A program made the translations under genes and the position numbers. Positions 9,504-18,010 of a stretch of DNA of 59,632 nucleotides are shown in pieces. The first letter of the stretch is position 1. Each line of letters begins with the position of its first letter. The stretch spans positions 1 through 59,632 of the forward strand of contig URAU01000016.1 of NCBI GenBank assembly GCA_900545955.1, in the 5' to 3' direction. This DNA is from an uncultured Porphyromonadaceae bacterium (GTDB lineage: Bacteria > Bacteroidota > Bacteroidia > Bacteroidales > Muribaculaceae). The notes under the pieces are model-generated. The model was given only the letters and a program-made list of their open reading frames with translations. It did no database searches and had not been told where the DNA came from.

Positions 9504-9565
9504 GGTGGCACTGTGGGCGAGCTTCGGCTCGCCGTTTCCACCCGGATGGCGGGCGCGGAAGGAAG
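9504..9565 (+). repeat. REP-like intergenic hairpin, copy A
   Basis: A short repeat has the core GTGGGCGAGCTTCGGCTCGCC (9513-9533), which folds as GGCGAGC-TTCG-GCTCGCC behind a GTGG start. A related copy with matching flanks (CGGATGG downstream) lies at 56150-56203, and a weaker relative at 42216-42234. The GTGG-plus-hairpin layout recalls REP sequences. No RAYT transposase gene is in the window. Confidence 0.6.
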
Positions 9566-9644
9566 ATTATTTTGGGCAGGCGGAGGTTTTTTGCTAACTT
9601 AGTGCCGAAGAAATCTCTCCGCAATCCAACCCACATTCTCCGAG

Positions 9645-10430
9645 ATGACTCCCAGCGATTTACGCCCGAACAAGCCGGAAACCCCCAGGCCATTGTTCTC
9701 GATTATCACCGTGACATACAACGCCGAGCAGACCATAGCTCCGACAATCGACAGCGTGGCGGCGCAGACGTGCGATCTGTATGAACACCTGATTATCGAC
9801 GGCAATTCCTCCGATTCGACCATTGATATAATCCGTCGGCGGATGCATCCGCGCCTTTCGTTCCGGTCGGCTCCCGACAGAGGCATATACGACGCCATGA
9901 ACAAGGGTCTGGCCAACGCCATAGGCGACTATGTGCTGTTTCTCAACGCGGGAGATACGCTCCACTCGCCGGATACGCTCCAGCATGTGGCCGACGCAAT
10001 AATGGAAAACGACTATCCGGGAGTGGTATACGGTCAGACAGATATCGTGGACTCGCAGCGCCGCCGGCTTGGCGCCCGACACCTGACAGCGCCCGACACG
10101 CTTACCCTCCGGAGCTTCGCCGACGGGATGGTGGTCTGCCACCAGGCGTTTGTGGCTCTCAGAAGAATAGCGGAACCCTACGACCTGCGCTGGCGTTTCT
10201 CCGCCGACTACGAATGGTGTATACGCGTGCTCCAGCATTCGCGCCGCAACGTGCTGCTGCCGGAAGTCATTGCCGATTACCTCAATGAAGGAACCACCAC
10301 GCGCAACTGGCGACGCTCCCTGGCCGAGCGCTTCCGCATAATGTGTTATTATTATGGCTTCTGGCCCACAGCCCTACGCCATATAAAATTCCTCGGCCGC
10401 TATCTGCGCCGCAAAACCTCCGACAAATGA
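9645..10430 (+). CDS. Family 2 glycosyltransferase
   Basis: The 261-residue GT-A type glycosyltransferase has its nucleotide-binding start at FSIITVTYNA, followed by IIDGNSSDSTID and the acidic sugar-nucleotide motif region PDRGIYDAMNKG and FLNAGD. The WcaA-like pattern PDxGIYDAMNKG is common in enzymes that extend exopolysaccharide or LPS chains. The donor and acceptor are unknown. There is no membrane segment, so it is cytosolic or peripheral. Its stop overlaps the start of the DUF4286 gene (ATGA, 10427-10430), so the two are probably translationally coupled. An imperfect -7 box (TAACTTAG) lies about 45 bases upstream. Confidence 0.88.
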   Translation: MTPSDLRPNKPETPRPLFSIITVTYNAEQTIAPTIDSVAAQTCDLYEHLIIDGNSSDSTIDIIRRRMHPRLSFRSAPDRGIYDAMNKGLANAIGDYVLFLNAGDTLHSPDTLQHVADAIMENDYPGVVYGQTDIVDSQRRRLGARHLTAPDTLTLRSFADGMVVCHQAFVALRRIAEPYDLRWRFSADYEWCIRVLQHSRRNVLLPEVIADYLNEGTTTRNWRRSLAERFRIMCYYYGFWPTALRHIKFLGRYLRRKTSDK

Positions 10431-10786
10431 ATCCCGCATCAGCCATCAACTGCACCGTGGCTCTGAATACCACTTTTGTGGTGCCCACGGCCGTCAAACC
10501 GGAATTTCTTGAATGGGTAGACCGCGTCTGCATCCCCTCGGCTATGGATTCAGGATGCTTCGGAGGATATCAGGTAATGCTCATCAAGACAACCGTAGAG
10601 CCCGGATGCGAGAACATCGCCGTGCAGCTGCTTGCCCGCACGCAGGCCGATGCCGAGCGCTACCTCGAGGATATGGGGCGCGTGCTTGCCGACGACCTGG
10701 CAGCCCGCTGGGGCGGCCGCGTGCTGTTCTTCACCACCTGCATGGACATTCTGAAATCTTTTATCACCCTGAGCCTTGATGAATAA
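10427..10786 (+). CDS. DUF4286 family protein
   Basis: The small cytosolic protein of 119 residues matches the pattern of DUF4286: a first beta strand (NCTVALNTTF), a WVDRVCIP segment, SGCFGGYQVML, an acidic middle and a closing FFTTCMDIL. The fold is expected to be a ferredoxin-like alpha/beta domain; the role is unknown. It starts in the stop codon of the glycosyltransferase gene and overlaps ruvC by eight bases, so the three are very likely one transcript. The ATG at 10427 was chosen over an upstream start because of this overlap and because family members begin here. Confidence 0.75.
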   Translation: MNPASAINCTVALNTTFVVPTAVKPEFLEWVDRVCIPSAMDSGCFGGYQVMLIKTTVEPGCENIAVQLLARTQADAERYLEDMGRVLADDLAARWGGRVLFFTTCMDILKSFITLSLDE

Positions 10787-11351
10787 GCCCGCATCGCCCG
10801 ACCGCATTATCATTGGGATAGACCCCGGCACCAACGTGATGGGCTACGGCATCCTTGCCGTGGAATCGCGCAAGCCCCGGGTTGTGGCCATGGGAGTGCT
10901 GAAACTCAACAAAATGGAGACGCACTACATGCGGCTGCACCGCATCCACGAGCGGGTACTTTCGCTCATCGGCCAGTATCTGCCCGACGAGCTGGCCATC
11001 GAGGCGCCGTTTTACGGGAAAAACGTCCAGTCGATGCTCAAACTGGGACGTGCCCAGGGCGTGGCCATGGCGGCGGCCTTGAGCCGCGATATTCCGATTA
11101 CCGAATACGAACCACGTAAAATAAAAATGGCAATAACAGGCAACGGTGCCGCCTCGAAAGAGCAGGTGCAGGAAATGCTGGTGCGCATCCTCGCAATCCC
11201 CCGCGAGAACCTGCTGCCAGAACTCGACGCCACCGATGCCCTGGCCGTGGCTCTATGCCATTTCTACGAATCACAACGCCCGCAGGCAGCCGCCGGCCCG
11301 CGCAGCTGGAAGGAATTCATCAGCCGCAACCCGGAGCGCGTCAGCAAGTAG
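10779..11351 (+). CDS. ruvC: Crossover junction endodeoxyribonuclease RuvC
   Basis: RuvC cuts Holliday junctions together with RuvAB. The 190-residue product has the full RNase H-like core: the first catalytic Asp in GIDPG (Asp15), the second acidic residue in LAIEAPFYGKNVQS (Glu75) and the C-terminal pair in ELDATDALAVALCH. Length is usual. The ATG at 10779 overlaps the end of DUF4286 by eight bases; a TTG three bases earlier is a less likely start. A C-terminal tail after residue 160 (rich in Gln, Ala, Arg) is slightly longer than in enteric RuvC. No ruvA or ruvB is nearby. Confidence 0.95.
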   Translation: MNKPASPDRIIIGIDPGTNVMGYGILAVESRKPRVVAMGVLKLNKMETHYMRLHRIHERVLSLIGQYLPDELAIEAPFYGKNVQSMLKLGRAQGVAMAAALSRDIPITEYEPRKIKMAITGNGAASKEQVQEMLVRILAIPRENLLPELDATDALAVALCHFYESQRPQAAAGPRSWKEFISRNPERVSK

Positions 11352-11427
11352 TGGCGACTGCCCTCTTCCCGTGGCGCTTCCCTCGGTGGCGATTTTAAGG
11401 CAGCGGGGGTGAAAATTGCGTAAATGC

Positions 11428-11458
11428 TTTGTCGGCAAAGGGAAAATGCTTATCTTTG
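11428..11458 (+). promoter_or_regulatory. Promoter for ppiD
   Basis: TTTG (11428-11431), a 19-base gap and TATCTTTG (11451-11458) form an almost ideal Bacteroidetes promoter. The expected leader is about 120 bases long before the ATG at 11587, which is long enough to hold regulatory structure. Confidence 0.75.
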
Positions 11459-11586
11459 TGCGCTAAAAGCGTCCCTGAGGCTTTTTGAAACGGCCTTACT
11501 GCATGCGGACCAACGTCCGACCTCACGCAGGAGTCCGTTCCCACCATTCCGGAAAAGTAAAAAAATAAATAAACCACTTGCATTAA

Positions 11587-13650
11587 ATGTCAACACTTGA
11601 ACAAATCCGTCAGCGCCCCGTCCTGATCATCTCGATTCTGGGTGTGGCTCTGCTTCTCTTCATCCTCACGGCAGTTGACCGCCCGGGTGAACTCTTCACC
11701 GACAGCCACACCGTGGCAAAAGTAGACGGTGAGAAAATCGACTACCTTGAATTTCAGAAACGCGTAGAGCAGCAGCAGGAGCAGATGCAGCAGCGCGGCT
11801 ATACCAACGTCGATGTAGCCCAGGTGCAGGAGTACGTGCTCCAGCAGATGGTGAATGAATCGCTTCTCAAGAAGGAATTCGAGCGTCTCGGCCTCACCGT
11901 GACCGACACCGAGCTCTCGCAGGCAATGCTGGGTGCCACCCCGTCGCCCTACGTGCAGCAGATGGTACAGAGCATGGGCATCCCCTCCGCGCAGCTCCTC
12001 TACGAGGCTGCTTTCAATCCCACCAAGAGCGGTGTTACCCCCGAGCAGGCTCCCCAGTTCCAGTCGGCCTGGGCCGAACTCGAGAAGAATACCGAGGAAA
12101 TGATGCTCCAGCAGAAATTCATGGCACTCTTCGCCGGTACCCTTACAGCCAACAAGCTCGATGCCAAGGCTCTCTACGAAGACAACGCCACCACCTCGAC
12201 CATCGTATACGCCAAGAAGGACCTCTCCACCCTCAAGGATGCTGACTTCACTCCTACCGACGCTGAAATCAACGACCTCTACAATCAGGAGAAGAACCGC
12301 TACCGCATCAACGAAAAGCAGGTTGTGATCAGCTACATCGCCGTTGATGTGGTTCCCTCGACCGACGACCTCGCCGCAGCCCAGCGCGAAGTGGAAGACG
12401 CAATCGTTGGCCTCCGCATGAACGAAGGCACCGACGCCGTGGCCTCCAACGGCAAATTCTACGTGAACCGCGTTTCGGCAACCGAAGCATCTCTCGCTCC
12501 GGCCCTGAAGAAGGCCGTCCCCTCGATGGCAAAGGATTCGGTGGCAATGATTTCGTTCATCGACAACCAGTATACCATCGCCAAGCTTCTTGATGTTACC
12601 ACTTCGATCGACTCCGTGCTTGTCGACGTGGCATTCATCAACGAGACCGCCGACGCCGACTCGGTAATCGCCCGTCTCAACACAGGTGCAAGCAAAATCG
12701 ACATGGGCGACGCCATCGCCCAGAGCCAGGATTCGATGTGGGTATCCCTTCTTGACCCGGGTATCGCCCAGTTCAAGGACCAGATCGCTACAGCCGAAAC
12801 CGGCAGCTACTTCAAGCCCGAGGGCGGTCAGAACGGCATGACTATGCGCGTTCGCTCGCGTAAGGCTCCCGTGGCCGTCTACGACGTGGCCGAGATAACC
12901 TACGATGTCGTACCCTCCAACGCCACCATCCAGAAGCTCAACGGCGACCTCCGCAAATATCTCGCCGACAATTCCACCGCCGCCAAATTCACAAGCGAGG
13001 CTACCAAGGCCGGTTACTCGGCCCTGAGCGCTGTTGTAACTCCCTCTACCCTGAGCATCAACGGTCTTCAGGAGAGCCGCGGAGCCGCAAAATGGGCCCT
13101 CGACGCCAAGAAAGACCAGGTAAGCGGCGTATTCAACAACGACCGCGACTCACGCCTGCTCGCAGTGGCTGTCAACGACGTCTACGACGGCAAGTTTGTG
13201 CCCGCAACCAACGAGACCGTGCGCAACTACCTCACCAACAAAGTAATGAACCGCAAGAAAGCCGAGAAACTGATTGCCGACTACAACGGCAAGGGCAAAT
13301 CGGTAGCAGAATACGCAGCCGCCATGCAGGTGAAGGCCGATACAACGCAGGTAACCTTCGGTCAGCCCTATGTCCGCAACTTCCCCATGTATGAAAGCGC
13401 CCTGCAGGCCAACGTAGCCGTTGCCAAGAAAGGCGAACTCGTAGGCCCGGTAGCCCTCAACCAGAGCGTAGTGGTATTCACAGTGACCGACGTCACCGCT
13501 CCCTCGCGCGAATTCGACTACAAGAACGACGCCATGGTGTTCAACCAGCGCGAAGGCGTGGCCTCGTTCCAGCGCACGCTTCCCGCCGTGCTCCTCGGCA
13601 ACAAGAAAGTCGAGAACAAAATCCAGAAATTCTACAGCGACGCCCGCTAA
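11587..13650 (+). CDS. ppiD: PpiD-like periplasmic folding factor (SurA N-terminal / PPIase)
   Basis: The 687-residue protein is anchored by one N-terminal membrane segment (about residues 10-30, LIISILGVALLLFILTAV) with the rest in the periplasm. A SurA/PpiD-type chaperone domain follows (VAKVDGEKIDYLEFQKRVEQ and the LLQQMVNESLLKKEFERLG region, residues 40-110). A parvulin-like part is expected in the middle but is poorly conserved, so isomerase activity is uncertain. PpiD-type proteins help newly exported proteins fold at the Sec exit. It has its own promoter and ends before a long hairpin at 13672-13714. Confidence 0.85.
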   Translation: MSTLEQIRQRPVLIISILGVALLLFILTAVDRPGELFTDSHTVAKVDGEKIDYLEFQKRVEQQQEQMQQRGYTNVDVAQVQEYVLQQMVNESLLKKEFERLGLTVTDTELSQAMLGATPSPYVQQMVQSMGIPSAQLLYEAAFNPTKSGVTPEQAPQFQSAWAELEKNTEEMMLQQKFMALFAGTLTANKLDAKALYEDNATTSTIVYAKKDLSTLKDADFTPTDAEINDLYNQEKNRYRINEKQVVISYIAVDVVPSTDDLAAAQREVEDAIVGLRMNEGTDAVASNGKFYVNRVSATEASLAPALKKAVPSMAKDSVAMISFIDNQYTIAKLLDVTTSIDSVLVDVAFINETADADSVIARLNTGASKIDMGDAIAQSQDSMWVSLLDPGIAQFKDQIATAETGSYFKPEGGQNGMTMRVRSRKAPVAVYDVAEITYDVVPSNATIQKLNGDLRKYLADNSTAAKFTSEATKAGYSALSAVVTPSTLSINGLQESRGAAKWALDAKKDQVSGVFNNDRDSRLLAVAVNDVYDGKFVPATNETVRNYLTNKVMNRKKAEKLIADYNGKGKSVAEYAAAMQVKADTTQVTFGQPYVRNFPMYESALQANVAVAKKGELVGPVALNQSVVVFTVTDVTAPSREFDYKNDAMVFNQREGVASFQRTLPAVLLGNKKVENKIQKFYSDAR

Positions 13651-13671
13651 GAGAATATACCCTTCCGAACC

Positions 13672-13714
13672 GCAGGGCGGTGCAACGGCATAACAGCCGC
13701 ATGCACCGCCCTGC
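13672..13714 (+). terminator. Hairpin after ppiD
   Basis: A 13-bp perfect stem (13672-13684 with 13702-13714, GCAGGGCGGTGCA and its complement) encloses a 17-base loop. It lies 22 bases after the ppiD stop. There is no strong T-run, so it may stabilise the transcript end rather than terminate by itself. Confidence 0.5.
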
Positions 13715-13750
13715 TCCGTGATATACAATAGTTGCAGATCGGCCGAAATG

Positions 13751-13880
13751 TGAGGGCGTGTCATAATAGCCCATCTGAGTCGTCGCCTGAGAGGTTCGGG
13801 TTCGGTCATTGACCTTAGTCAACTCCCTTCACCCTCACCCTCAGGCTCCTACCATCTGGACCATTCTGACAGCGCCCTCA
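13751..13880 (+). repeat. 130-bp structured repeat, copy 1
   Basis: The element has imperfect inverted ends (TGAGGGCG...TGTCA at the left, TGACAG...CGCCCTCA at the right), an inner stem CCTGAG/CTCAGG (13786-13791 with 13840-13845) and a conserved core GGTCATTGACCTTAGTCAAC. A second copy, in reverse orientation and about 80 percent identical, lies at 53643-53773. The stem arms differ between the copies in a paired way (CCTGAG/CTCAGG here, TTTGAG/CTCAAA there), which points to selection for base pairing. Confidence 0.75.
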
Positions 13881-13894
13881 CCATCCGGGTGAAA

Positions 13895-13936
13895 AATAGG
13901 GCGATGTGTCAAATTATTGAATTTTGACACACCGCC
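13895..13936. terminator. Inverted repeat at the 3' end of aspD
   Basis: GGGCGATGTGTCAAA pairs with TTTTGACACACCGCCC with one mismatch and an A/T-rich loop. It lies about 25 bases beyond the aspD stop (minus strand) and between two converging transcripts, so a bidirectional terminator role is likely. Confidence 0.5.
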
Positions 13937-13961
13937 CACTTACTTTATTCGGGTTTCAGCC

Positions 13962-15635
13962 TTACTTCTCGGGAGTATTCGAGAGATAGAGGGTATGATA
14001 TTCGTCGAAAATCTTGCGCAGCGCCGTACCGATCTTAAGATAGGCCGGCTCGTCGAGGTTGGCCAGCGATGCGCGTACCGACCACTTCGGGCCGTCGAAT
14101 CCATCGCCGTTGAGGAGCACCACGGCGGTCTCGTCGGCCAGACGGATTACCAGGTCGAGCGGTTCGTAGTTGTCGTTGAGCCATTTGGCGAAGTCGTCGC
14201 CATAGATTTTCGAGGCCCATACCATAAGGTCGATTTCGCTATAGTAGCCTGCGCGATAGGGGTCGGGCTGCAGGGTGAATCCGGTTGTCTTCCAGAAAGC
14301 TTCCAGACGGCGCTGAACCATGTCGATAAGCTTGGGCTGCAACTCCTTGGCGTGGAGCAGACCGAAGCCGGCGAAGAGGCTCATCTGAATCTGCTGAGGC
14401 GTCGACAGGCCGGCGGTGTGGTTGAGGGCCACCAGACGGCTGTCGGCCACCAGACGGTCGATAAACTTCATCTTGTCGGGGTCGAGCACAACCGACGAGT
14501 AGCGGCGGTGGAGGTCGGCCTTCTCGGCTTCGGGAAGCCGCTGGATCTTATCGTCGAAAATATTTTTCTCGGGGAGTGCCATGGCGGCGAGACGCCAGCC
14601 CGTGGCGCCGAAATATTTCGAGAATGAATACAGGCAGATGGTGTTGTAGGGAAGCACATACATCAGCGAGCGGAAGCCCTTGATGAAAGTGCCGTAGACA
14701 TCGTCGGTAATCACCATCATCTCGGGATTGTCTTTTTTCACGACGTCGACAAGCTGGTCGAGCACCGACGGAGCGAGCTCGTAGCTGGGGGGATTCGAGG
14801 GGTTGATAACGCATACGGCTTTAACCGAGGGGTCGCGCAGTTTGTCGATTTCCTCCTTCGGATACTGCCAGTCGTGGTAGCCGTCCTTCTCAACCTTGTT
14901 GGCCGATACGTAAACCACGTCGAAGCTGAACCGGTCGAGATTGGGGATTTCGATGTAGGGGGAGAATGCCGGGGTGAGGATTGCGAGTTTATCGCCCTTG
15001 TTGAGCAGATGGTTGGCCTGCATGGAATCGAACACGTAGCACATTCCTGCCGTGGAACCCTCGGTGGCGAAAAGGTCGTAGACGGTCTTGTCGTCGCCTC
15101 CGCCCATAGCCCAGCGCATGTAGTCGCGCACAATCATCTCGGTGTATTTGAGGATTCGGGGCGGTGTGGGGTAATGGTCGCCCAGAATGCCGTCGACCCA
15201 TTCGAACACCAGTTCGTCGGGATTCGCATCGTAGGTAGTCACCATGTAGTTGTAGACATGGTTCAGTACGTGAGCGCCCGCACTGCCTTTGTTGTCGGCA
15301 AGGAAGGCCTTGAAGCGGTCGGCCACACCTTCCTGGGTCGGACTCTGGGTAATGCCGAGCGACGCGTCGTATTTTACGCGGTTTGTCTCGCTGACCGCAA
15401 ACTGCCCCAGAAGGAAGAATGCCTCGCGCGGGAAGGTCAGCATCCAGTTGGGATTGCCACGGCCGGCGTTGAGGAATGTTGCTGTCGAGCAGCGTGCGTC
15501 GAGTTCGGCGAGATTAATCAGAGTGTTCTTGATTTCAAACGGGCTCATGGCCGACAAAGCTTTTTCAAACGCCTTGTTTTCGTTTTTACGGAGGTCATCG
15601 CATTCGTCCGTTGTCTTTTTGGTTGTAGTGTTCAT
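13962..15635 (-). CDS. aspD: Bifunctional aspartate transaminase / aspartate 4-decarboxylase
   Basis: This PLP enzyme (also called asdA) converts L-aspartate to L-alanine and CO2. The 557 residues match the large decarboxylase group rather than ordinary aminotransferases (about 400 residues), because of the extra N-terminal helices and the NAGRGNPNWM segment. The Schiff-base lysine is Lys340 in SFSKYFGATGWR; the PLP-phosphate and substrate region ITDDVYGTF precedes it. The gene lies 108 bases downstream of aspT on the same strand, the known partner arrangement. Together they import aspartate, release CO2 while consuming a proton, and export alanine, which builds proton-motive force and raises internal pH. 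Confidence 0.92.
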   Translation of the reverse strand: MNTTTKKTTDECDDLRKNENKAFEKALSAMSPFEIKNTLINLAELDARCSTATFLNAGRGNPNWMLTFPREAFFLLGQFAVSETNRVKYDASLGITQSPTQEGVADRFKAFLADNKGSAGAHVLNHVYNYMVTTYDANPDELVFEWVDGILGDHYPTPPRILKYTEMIVRDYMRWAMGGGDDKTVYDLFATEGSTAGMCYVFDSMQANHLLNKGDKLAILTPAFSPYIEIPNLDRFSFDVVYVSANKVEKDGYHDWQYPKEEIDKLRDPSVKAVCVINPSNPPSYELAPSVLDQLVDVVKKDNPEMMVITDDVYGTFIKGFRSLMYVLPYNTICLYSFSKYFGATGWRLAAMALPEKNIFDDKIQRLPEAEKADLHRRYSSVVLDPDKMKFIDRLVADSRLVALNHTAGLSTPQQIQMSLFAGFGLLHAKELQPKLIDMVQRRLEAFWKTTGFTLQPDPYRAGYYSEIDLMVWASKIYGDDFAKWLNDNYEPLDLVIRLADETAVVLLNGDGFDGPKWSVRASLANLDEPAYLKIGTALRKIFDEYHTLYLSNTPEK

Positions 15636-15743
15636 TGTGAGTTGCTGGTAATTTCCGGCCGGTAGCCCGGTGGACGCCGGCCGGAGGGTGTGTTGATAAT
15701 AGTATTTTATATAAGCGGGAAAGAGTCGGAGACCACGGTGGCG

Positions 15744-17444
15744 TCAGACGAACATCAGCACCATGGCCACGCCCATGAGTATAAGCAGCGTGTTGCCGAT
15801 GGCATACGTCACGGTATAGCCCATGGCAGGCAGCGAGCTCTGCAGGGAGTCCTGAATCGCTCCGAGCGATGCCGTAGTGGTTCGCGAACCGGCGCAGCAT
15901 CCGAGATTTATGGCGGGATGGAATTTGAATACCTTCGCCCCGAGGAACATGGCTATGAGCAAGGGCACCGTAGTGGCGGCAATACCCATCAGGAAGAGGT
16001 CGAAGCCCACCTCCTTGATGCCCGAGATAAACGACGGGCCGCACTGGATACCGATTACGGCAATAAACATGTTGAGGCCGAGGTTGTTCATCAGCCACAG
16101 CGACGAACTCGGAATGATTCCCGCCGAGGGATGCTTCGTGCGCAGCCAGCCGAAGAACAGACCGGCGATAAGCGCACCGCCCGACGTGGAAAGGCTGATA
16201 GGTACATCCTTTACCGTCAGCGTAATGGCGCCGATAAGCGCGCCGATTGCGATGCAGAGGCCCACGAAGACCATATCGGTTACGTTGGTGGGTTTCTCTA
16301 CAATACCGATCGACGGCCCGGCGAGCTGCACCTCCTGGGGAAGGCCCACGATTTCAAGCATATCGCCGGCCTCAAGCTTCTGCTGGGCATAGACAGCCAT
16401 CGGCACTTCCGCACGGCTGAACGACTTGATGGCAACGCCATACATGAACGGCTTGGCGCGCAACTGATCGATGGTCAGGCCGGCTGTTTTTTTCGTTACG
16501 AGCACCTTTACGTGTTCGGCATTGAAAGTGAGCAGCTGAGGGTCGTCGACCTCCGGGCCGATCCAGCTTTCGTCCTGAATGATGAATTCATGACGTCCGG
16601 AAAGCACGATTTCGTCGCCCTGACGAATTTCCATCGAAGGAGTGGGGGAAAGAATCTGGTCGCCCTGACGCACGCGCTCCACGAAGAGCCTGTGGCCGAG
16701 ACTGCTGAAATGCTCCTCAATCTGCGCTACAGTCTGCGGGGTGGCGAAATGGTCGGCCGCTACCTTATAGGCACGGAAAGAAATGGGGCGGTTGCCGTTG
16801 ATGTATGCCGGGTCGGAGGAAAGCGTGGAGTGATTGAGCTGAGCCTCAAGGTCGCGCGTCTGCTGGCGTACCTTCTTCAGGCCGCCGAGCATGGCCGGAC
16901 CGAGATTGCCCAGAACCCATGCCGAACCGATAGTACCGAATACGTATGTTACCGCATAGCATACCGGAATCATGTCTATCATGGCCTTCTTCTGGTCGTC
17001 GGGAATATGCAGCCCGCTGATGGTGTCGGTACCGATACCGATTACAGCTGAAATAGTCTGCGCTCCGGCAAACAGACCGGCGGCTATGCCGGCGTTATAA
17101 TTCATCAGCTTCGCGCAGGCCCATGTGCATCCCAGACAAAGGAAACATACCACTACGGCGAAAATCACCTGTTTTATGCCACTGCCACGGATTGCGGCCA
17201 CAAACTGGGGGCCACACTTATAGCCTATGGCAAAGAGGAAAAGCAGGAAGAATACCTGCTTCATGGGAGCGCCAATCGGAATGTTGAGCTGCCCGACCAG
17301 CACACCTACCAGAAGCACCGATGTCACGGTGCCGAGCGAAAAACTCTTCCACTTGAACTTACCTATCCAGAATCCCAGACCTATAGTAATAAAGATGGGA
17401 ATCGACGGGTATTCACGGAGTGTGTCGACTAACCAAGTCATCAT
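15744..17444 (-). CDS. aspT: Aspartate:alanine antiporter AspT
   Basis: This is a 566-residue antiporter of the AAE family. Five or six hydrophobic segments at each end flank a hydrophilic middle (about residues 190-380) with two RCK_C/TrkA-C-like modules (for example RQGDEIVLSGRHEFI and LEAGDMLEIVGLP). The motif GIGTDTISGL in the first membrane block and NLGCCAGSRTTTASLGAI in the last are typical of the family. It exchanges external aspartate for internal alanine. The start at 17444 gives a short N-terminus before the first membrane segment (TMMTWLVDTL); a start three bases later is equally possible. A longer reading to 17579 adds an unlikely basic leader. Confidence 0.9.
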   Translation of the reverse strand: MMTWLVDTLREYPSIPIFITIGLGFWIGKFKWKSFSLGTVTSVLLVGVLVGQLNIPIGAPMKQVFFLLFLFAIGYKCGPQFVAAIRGSGIKQVIFAVVVCFLCLGCTWACAKLMNYNAGIAAGLFAGAQTISAVIGIGTDTISGLHIPDDQKKAMIDMIPVCYAVTYVFGTIGSAWVLGNLGPAMLGGLKKVRQQTRDLEAQLNHSTLSSDPAYINGNRPISFRAYKVAADHFATPQTVAQIEEHFSSLGHRLFVERVRQGDQILSPTPSMEIRQGDEIVLSGRHEFIIQDESWIGPEVDDPQLLTFNAEHVKVLVTKKTAGLTIDQLRAKPFMYGVAIKSFSRAEVPMAVYAQQKLEAGDMLEIVGLPQEVQLAGPSIGIVEKPTNVTDMVFVGLCIAIGALIGAITLTVKDVPISLSTSGGALIAGLFFGWLRTKHPSAGIIPSSSLWLMNNLGLNMFIAVIGIQCGPSFISGIKEVGFDLFLMGIAATTVPLLIAMFLGAKVFKFHPAINLGCCAGSRTTTASLGAIQDSLQSSLPAMGYTVTYAIGNTLLILMGVAMVLMFV

Positions 17445-17765
17445 AGTAGGAAACGTTGAGAGATTAAAATAAACAGTGAATAAGGATAAAAACATCGCGG
17501 CCGGCACGCCGGACACCCGCAACGGCGCCGCACGTATCTCCGCACGGCAGTAAATGTATAACAGCGGCCGCCGCCGCAAAGTTTCCGGGAAGTGTCGGAT
17601 GAAGATGCCACGTTAAGTTTCACGCGGCGTTGCCCGGCATTCTTTTTTCAGAAAAACGCTTCCGGAATGCTTGATATATCAAAAAGTTTTGTAACTTTGC
17701 ACCCGTAAATGCGCCCAAGCGGCACTCTGCGGTCCGCCCGCGCGCAATTTTTCACCGACCCCCAA
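17445..17765. other. Divergent spacer between aspT and tRNA-Ser
   Basis: About 320 bases without a gene. The right end holds the promoter for tRNA-Ser. The left part is the presumed leader of aspT (minus strand); no clear TAnnTTTG box for aspT was found, only a partial AACTTTG near 17576-17582 on that strand. Confidence 0.5.
17671..17699 (+). promoter_or_regulatory. Promoter for tRNA-Ser
   Basis: TTG at 17671-17673, an 18-base gap and TAACTTTG at 17692-17699. The tRNA begins 67 bases downstream. Confidence 0.65.
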
Positions 17766-17852
17766 GGAAAGATGCCGGAGTGGTCGATCGGGACGGTCTC
17801 GAAAACCGTTGTACCCTTACGGGTACCCAGGGTTCGAATCCCTGTCTTTCCG
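17766..17852 (+). tRNA. tRNA-Ser (anticodon CGA)
   Basis: The 87-base tRNA has a seven-pair acceptor stem (GGAAAGA with TCTTTCC) and discriminator G. The anticodon stem ACGGT/ACCGT holds loop CTCGAAA, giving anticodon CGA, which reads UCG. A long variable arm (GTACCC TTAC GGGTAC) is the class II mark of serine tRNA. The T arm has GGTTCGAATCC. CCA is not encoded. Confidence 0.95.
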
Positions 17853-17854
17853 CA

Positions 17855-17891
17855 AAAATAGGCTGCAAGTCAACAACTTGCAGCCTATTTT
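17855..17891. terminator. Terminator after tRNA-Ser
   Basis: A 16-bp perfect stem (17855-17870 with 17876-17891; AAAATAGGCTGCAAGT and its complement) and a five-base loop, with A-run and T-run ends, so it can act on both strands. Confidence 0.85.
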
Positions 17892-18010
17892 CATAACGGA
17901 AGCAGGATGAGAGCCCCGAGAGGTCGCTAACGCGCATCGCTTTGGTAGCGAGGCCGACAAATTTCGCCAACATTGTAGGAAGCTGGCAACTCCCTGATGA
18001 ACGTTTTCTG

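Noticed and set aside
17445..17579. Longer N-terminus for AspT
   Set aside because: It adds an Arg-rich, low-complexity leader unlike the family; the membrane protein starts naturally at 17444.
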